Of a stretch of 64,000 bases of DNA, positions 60,301 to 64,000 are shown piece after piece. Position 1 is the first letter of the stretch, and each line of letters opens with the position of its first letter. The notes beneath the pieces are model-generated. The model made no database searches. It was given only the letters and a program-made list of their open reading frames with translations, and was not told the DNA's origin. This DNA comes from Echinococcus granulosus (lineage: Eukaryota > Platyhelminthes > Cestoda > Cyclophyllidea > Taeniidae), in the NCBI RefSeq assembly GCF_000524195.1, contig NW_020170387.1, forward strand, positions 533,980 through 597,979, read 5' to 3'. A program made the position numbers and the translations under genes.

Positions 60301-63300
60301 AAGCTCAGACTAGCCATACCCATCTCCAACTTGCCGTTGATGCGGGAACCTGCAACGAAGCTGCAGTATGCTTACTGAGAAAACAGGGATAGAGGCTTTG
60401 TTTGAGCAAAAGCTGCGTTACCGAAGTGAACGGGTTCGCCATTTTGCAACCAAACAAAGTCGACCTTGGTACCGTTGCCAGTGTCCACGGGCACCTCGAA
60501 GTAGGCGTCCAATGTCTCAACGGTAGTCAGTGTCGGTGGTACAATCGGCCCTGTGAACTTCGGAGGGATGGGGTCAGGCACGTGCTCGACAAAGCTTAAA
60601 GGGCAATGATTTGCATGAGGGCTGCGTAAAAGAAAATTTTTTGAAGTAAATTAAAATTTATTGTTGGAGTCGCAGAAATGTCAGGACTGTTGTATTTCTA
60701 ATAGCCAATAATTGGGGCATTTTTTGACTAAAGGGTAGATGCGTGATTCTTTAAGACAAGAAGTTGTTTTTGGGTTGTTGATTTATGTGTATTATTTAAT
60801 TCTTTCAAAAGCACCTGCTTTTTACTATTTATTCTGATGTTGCTCATGCATGACTCTTTCGTAACTCCGTTTTCGGGTCTTCGTCGCATGTTCATGAAAA
60901 GTAGTTGTCGATACAGGCAAAAGAACAAACCCATGTGAGCCTTCGTTGCAACAAAATAAAGCTCTTACATCTGTACCAAATATAATTTAAAATTAGTTAT
61001 TCTTTTCCTCCAAATGCTATTATTTCAAATTGTAGAAGGTTAAATTATGGGGGCCAATTTCAAATTACTCTTTTTGATAAAGTGGTGGAATTGTATACAT
61101 GCACTAAAATGCGCTAAAAGTGATAATAAAATTATGCATTCCGAATGGATGATTGCACAGTACAAGGAAAATTGCAGGACACCGAAAGAACAGATAAAAG
61201 CTTTCTGCGGAAATGCACTTCTCGCAAACGTGTGGTCACTTCAAGCTCATTGTTATCGCTCCTTCTCTTACCCGGAAGCATTGGCAGATATCACATTTTT
61301 AATGAGGAATGGAACATCACAATGCTGGTGCCAATACCAAAGGACATACATCTTACATCGGAAGCATCAATAACAATTTTTTGTTTTGTCTGTGAACATG
61401 AAGAAGGAGTTACTTGAAATGTTTTACATCTCTAATTCAAGTAGCAGGCATTACTACAGAATTCTTCATCAAAAAATGAGAATTGGTAGATAAATCTAAT
61501 TTATTTAACGAATTGTGCCCAAAGGTTCCATATCATAATTAAACTCAAGAATGTCAATTGCCTGTAAAGCATTCATGCTTTAATATCAAAACTTTGATTT
61601 AGCCTCGGGTGAACCACCCACTAGTTTACCAAAAAAATAATCTTACTTTTGGTGGAGCTAGCTTCAATAGCTTAAAACTTGCAGATGATTGTGAAATATT
61701 ATAGTTTGTTTAAATTAAGAAGCTCGGATTATTGGCAGCCTATCGGCATCATTCAGTGTGTTTTACTTTATTTTGCTGTTACTTTGATCCGTTATCAGAT
61801 GTCATTTAGACTTGACGTGATTTGAGCTTACCAACATTACACGCCGAGTATAACTCTGTTCCAAGATCGCACTTATATAATTGATTCTAGAGCATTTAGA
61901 GGAAGTCCAGTAGCCGAATGTGCTACCCTGAAATGCTATAAGTGAAGCGTAATTTTTTGGATTAGGAATCACTTAATGATGCATCACGTTCAGCAAGACC
62001 TACTTCTGATACTGAATGAATGAATGAATTTTGGTTAACGTTGGCCTTAGTGACAAAACAATCCATTTGGATCTACATCGACCGAGAAGGTCGTAAAACC
62101 AAAGAGGCCAGACAAACGTGTTTAACATGCATTTATTGACAATAATAAGCTTCAAAGACCACCAATTCGTTCTCCACTTTAACGTTATTAAAGTGCACAG
62201 TTTTAGACCACTTGCTGCCATGGCATGAAGTGGCTTTTTTTAATAAATGCTGGTCAAGTAAAAAAAAACAATATGGGTTACTCCCAAACGATTCACCACT
62301 CATGACACCCTTCTAGGAAGAGACTGCGATTCACGTGGGAATGCGTGTGGTGGACTAGGAACGGAGTTGGTCACTTGCTAAAGGACAAACGATTGCAGCT
62401 GACATCTACTTGATACGACTCAAATACTAGAGTAAACTTTTCCCTCAGAAGCATATAGGACTAATCAACCAGACATAAGAAAGTTCTATTTTACAAAGAG
62501 AAACTTCATACTGTCAAAGTTACCCGTAGAAGATTTGTACTTAAGGATAAAAAGGATCAAATGTCACCTCATCCTTTTCATTCCTTTGATACCTTCTAAG
62601 TAATCAGCACTTTTCTAAGCATTAAAATTGCCTAAGAAGTGATTGACAGGTAGAAAATGAAATCAAGATGGAAACGGAGGTATGAACGCCTGGGCTATTG
62701 TTTCGAGAGACAACGTTTTAGGAAAGTAGAGTTCTGAGGAAGTTTATTTAAAAATCAAGTAATTCCAGTCTTTAAATATAGTTTTAATTTTTAGTCATGG
62801 GTACCGCGTAAGTCTATGTGGTTATTCTGTCCAAATTTTAGTGTCCAGTACAGGTTCGAAGGTCTAGTCTGCTATAAAATTAACGGAGTCAGAGTATCAT
62901 CATTCTGGATCGTCATTGTTAACAAACTTTTGGTATTCAGAGTGGAACAAATGATTTTGTACATCCATCAAAATGTAAGTCAACATGGGGGTAGATGTGT
63001 TCGATTCGCTAAGGTGAAGTGGTTTTAACGGCCCGCATCTTTTTTTAGATGATATCTTAGGTTGACAGAAAACAGCACAAAGGAAACGGGAAGTGTGTAA
63101 TATCTCCTCAGGCAAAGCATTCACTGTTCTTTCACATTGGACCCCACACTACTGTCCGCCTCTTTATGTAATGTCCACCTACAAATGAGTTTCAAAGAAT
63201 ATGCGGCAAAGGCGGGTCAAAGCAATGCTGTAAAAAGGACTTACTCGCCAAACTCGGCTTCAGGATGATCCAACTGCTTCAGGTGATTGATAGAACTCTC

Positions 63301-63343
63301 CGTAAGGTTGGAGTTGGTCACAATTCGAGCACCAGCCTCACAT
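56904..63343 (-). CDS. Kettin/titin-like sarcomeric Ig protein (partial)
   Basis: Seven exons (63245-63343, 60422-60594, 60158-60349, 58955-59147, 58609-58872, 57387-57564, 56904-57305) join in phase to about 470 residues. They contain three I-set Ig domains separated by linkers of about 35-40 residues. The linkers follow the kettin/Sallimus pattern in which an Ig domain ends in a V-T/D-TQ type strand then a LxxIQxLE helix: ITDTQ...LQAVQDLE, IITQSNLLEGSEGFKLIQAIE, IVTNSNLTESSINHLKQLD. Kettin binds actin near the Z-disc in protostome muscle. Each Ig is split by an intron (phases 1, 2 and 0). The 5' end lies beyond 64000 and the last exon ends at a donor, so both ends are incomplete. Twitchin and other giant muscle proteins are alternatives, but no Fn3 or kinase domain is seen. 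Confidence 0.85.
57387..57564 (-). CDS. Kettin-like exon: first half of Ig-c
   Basis: YDSSMRYADEEQTPASPTID, then VEPKPAEVILGSPVRFLVRM and SGYPTPEIEWFIDGQSVHQ. PTPEIEWFIDG is a classic I-set C strand. No B-strand cysteine. Acceptor ATTCTAG, donor CAG|GTAAGT. An 81-nt intron follows. Confidence 0.92.
58609..58872 (-). CDS. Kettin-like exon: second half of Ig-b and linker
   Basis: CKDGEPLTNGTRFQMEYERG, then PEDSGTYSCKIANSAGTTES and the linker IITQSNLLEGSEGFKLIQAI. DSGTYSC is a textbook F strand. Joined across an 82-nt intron to the previous exon. A 1.0-kb intron (57565-58608) without features follows. Confidence 0.92.
58955..59147 (-). CDS. Kettin-like exon: linker helix and first half of Ig-b
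   Basis: LQAVQDLEAMLNAPRPDNFQ, then APTIVVQPKPVGNCAEDEPV and the strands up to NLVVHW. The Trp codon is split with the next exon (TG|GTAAGC). The acceptor CGCACAG has a poor pyrimidine tract but is the only one giving the right phase and a continuous linker. The B-strand cysteine is absent. Confidence 0.85.
60158..60349 (-). CDS. Kettin-like exon: second half of Ig-a
   Basis: Reads SRINGKLEMGMASLSFKYVL, then PSDMGEYVCCVTTEHGRAET and the start of the linker, KNLITDTQLKEPK. DMGEYVC is the F-strand motif. Acceptor GTTGCAG, donor G|GTATGC. A 1.0-kb intron (59148-60157) without features follows. Confidence 0.9.
60422..60594 (-). CDS. Kettin-like exon: first half of Ig-a
   Basis: Reads FVEHVPDPIPPKFTGPIVPP, then TLDAYFEVPVDTGNGTKVDF and VWLQNGEPVHF. 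VWLQNGEPV is the C-strand tryptophan motif of I-set domains. The B-strand cysteine is missing. Acceptor CCTTTAAG, donor G|GTAACG. Joined across a 72-nt intron to the next exon. Confidence 0.88.
63245..63343 (-). CDS. Kettin-like exon: end of an Ig and linker helix
   Basis: One base, 32 codons and two bases: CEAGARIVTNSNLTESSINH then LKQLDHPEAEFG. Acceptor GAACAG, donor GA|GTAAGT. The Ig domain it terminates lies beyond the window or in an unseen upstream exon; 63344-64000 shows nothing recognisable. The 2.65-kb intron below has only chance ORFs (for example 61145-61417 plus). Confidence 0.75.
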
Positions 63344-64000
63344 CTGTTCACAAAGGATTATGATAATTAATGGCTTCTCGCACACCCAAGTATTCTTAAT
63401 TTCTATTTATTAAGATGGGATTTAGCCAATACGATTTCTGATTGCCTGATTCATTGAAAAATAATACTTTACTTGAATAAGAAGATAATGCCTCATACCT
63501 GAAAGCCAATTCTTTTGAGTAAACTTACGTCTCTTTCTTTATATAAATTTATGTCTATTCCATATCTAGCTTCTTAATATACATCTTATTAAATCAAATG
63601 GACGAGGTTCCAAAGATTACTTCGCATTGCCCAAAAGAACGCTATATTTTTAGCAAAGTACTACTCAAACTGCGTACTCCTGAACAGTTGAACTACTTTA
63701 CTGTGGGTTTTTGTTACTAGTTGTTTCTTTATAAGCACCTTTTGGGGCACTTTTATTATCCAAACCGATCTGCTGTCTTTAAGATTTTATAAATGTGTCT
63801 GGTCACTAAGATCTGTGAGAAAACTCGTTTTGTATACATTATTAGGAAGATAAAATTTACTGAGTCAAATTATTAACGATCTATTCCCTTCGATAGTTTA
63901 GGCGTAAACGAGCTGTCCACGGGATATGGTAGTGTGCATCAAAACTTTTCAATCGGAAAAATGAATTTACTTAATCCAAATCTTACACATTCATGGGTGT

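Overview
This window looks like eukaryotic, probably flatworm (platyhelminth, perhaps cestode) nuclear DNA. The grounds are: AT-rich sequence, four split genes with GT-AG introns from 32 nt to 9.4 kb, a protostome-type kettin-like muscle gene, a large multi-Kunitz gene, and very short introns of a kind known in flatworms. The phylum assignment is inference; protein searches would settle it.

Layout. (1) 1-26794, minus strand: ten exons of a GRK2/3-type G-protein-coupled receptor kinase. They run from the start codon to the end of the kinase/AGC tail; the PH-domain exons lie off the left edge. (2) 26795-29105: intergenic, with one copy of a dispersed repeat and a tRNA-like stretch. (3) 29106-30548, minus strand: a compact gene for the mitochondrial fission adaptor Fis1. 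Most of its exons are too short for long-ORF searches. It has two phase-compatible terminal exons, each encoding a different C-terminal membrane anchor. (4) 30549-33346: divergent intergenic region ending in a GC-rich block with two palindromes. (5) 33347-52268, plus strand: a secreted protein with a signal peptide, an acidic linker and 14 Kunitz-like domains, almost all encoded one per phase 1-1 exon. A 100-N assembly gap and an apparent one-base frameshift sit in the fourth domain. (6) 52269-56903: intergenic, with two more repeat copies, a GT-rich tract and a second tRNA-like segment. (7) 56904-63343, minus strand: seven exons of a kettin/titin-like sarcomeric protein (three Ig domains with linkers), incomplete at its 5' end and possibly at its 3' end.

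The four genes do not form a pathway; they are independent neighbours. The most unusual items are the two alternative Fis1 tail-anchor exons and the irregular cysteine patterns of the Kunitz array. These include a domain that has lost both partners of one disulfide and four domains sharing a shortened loop. Exon coordinates were read by hand from conserved protein sequence, splice dinucleotides and phase agreement. Every stated exon-exon junction was checked for reading phase, but none has transcript support.
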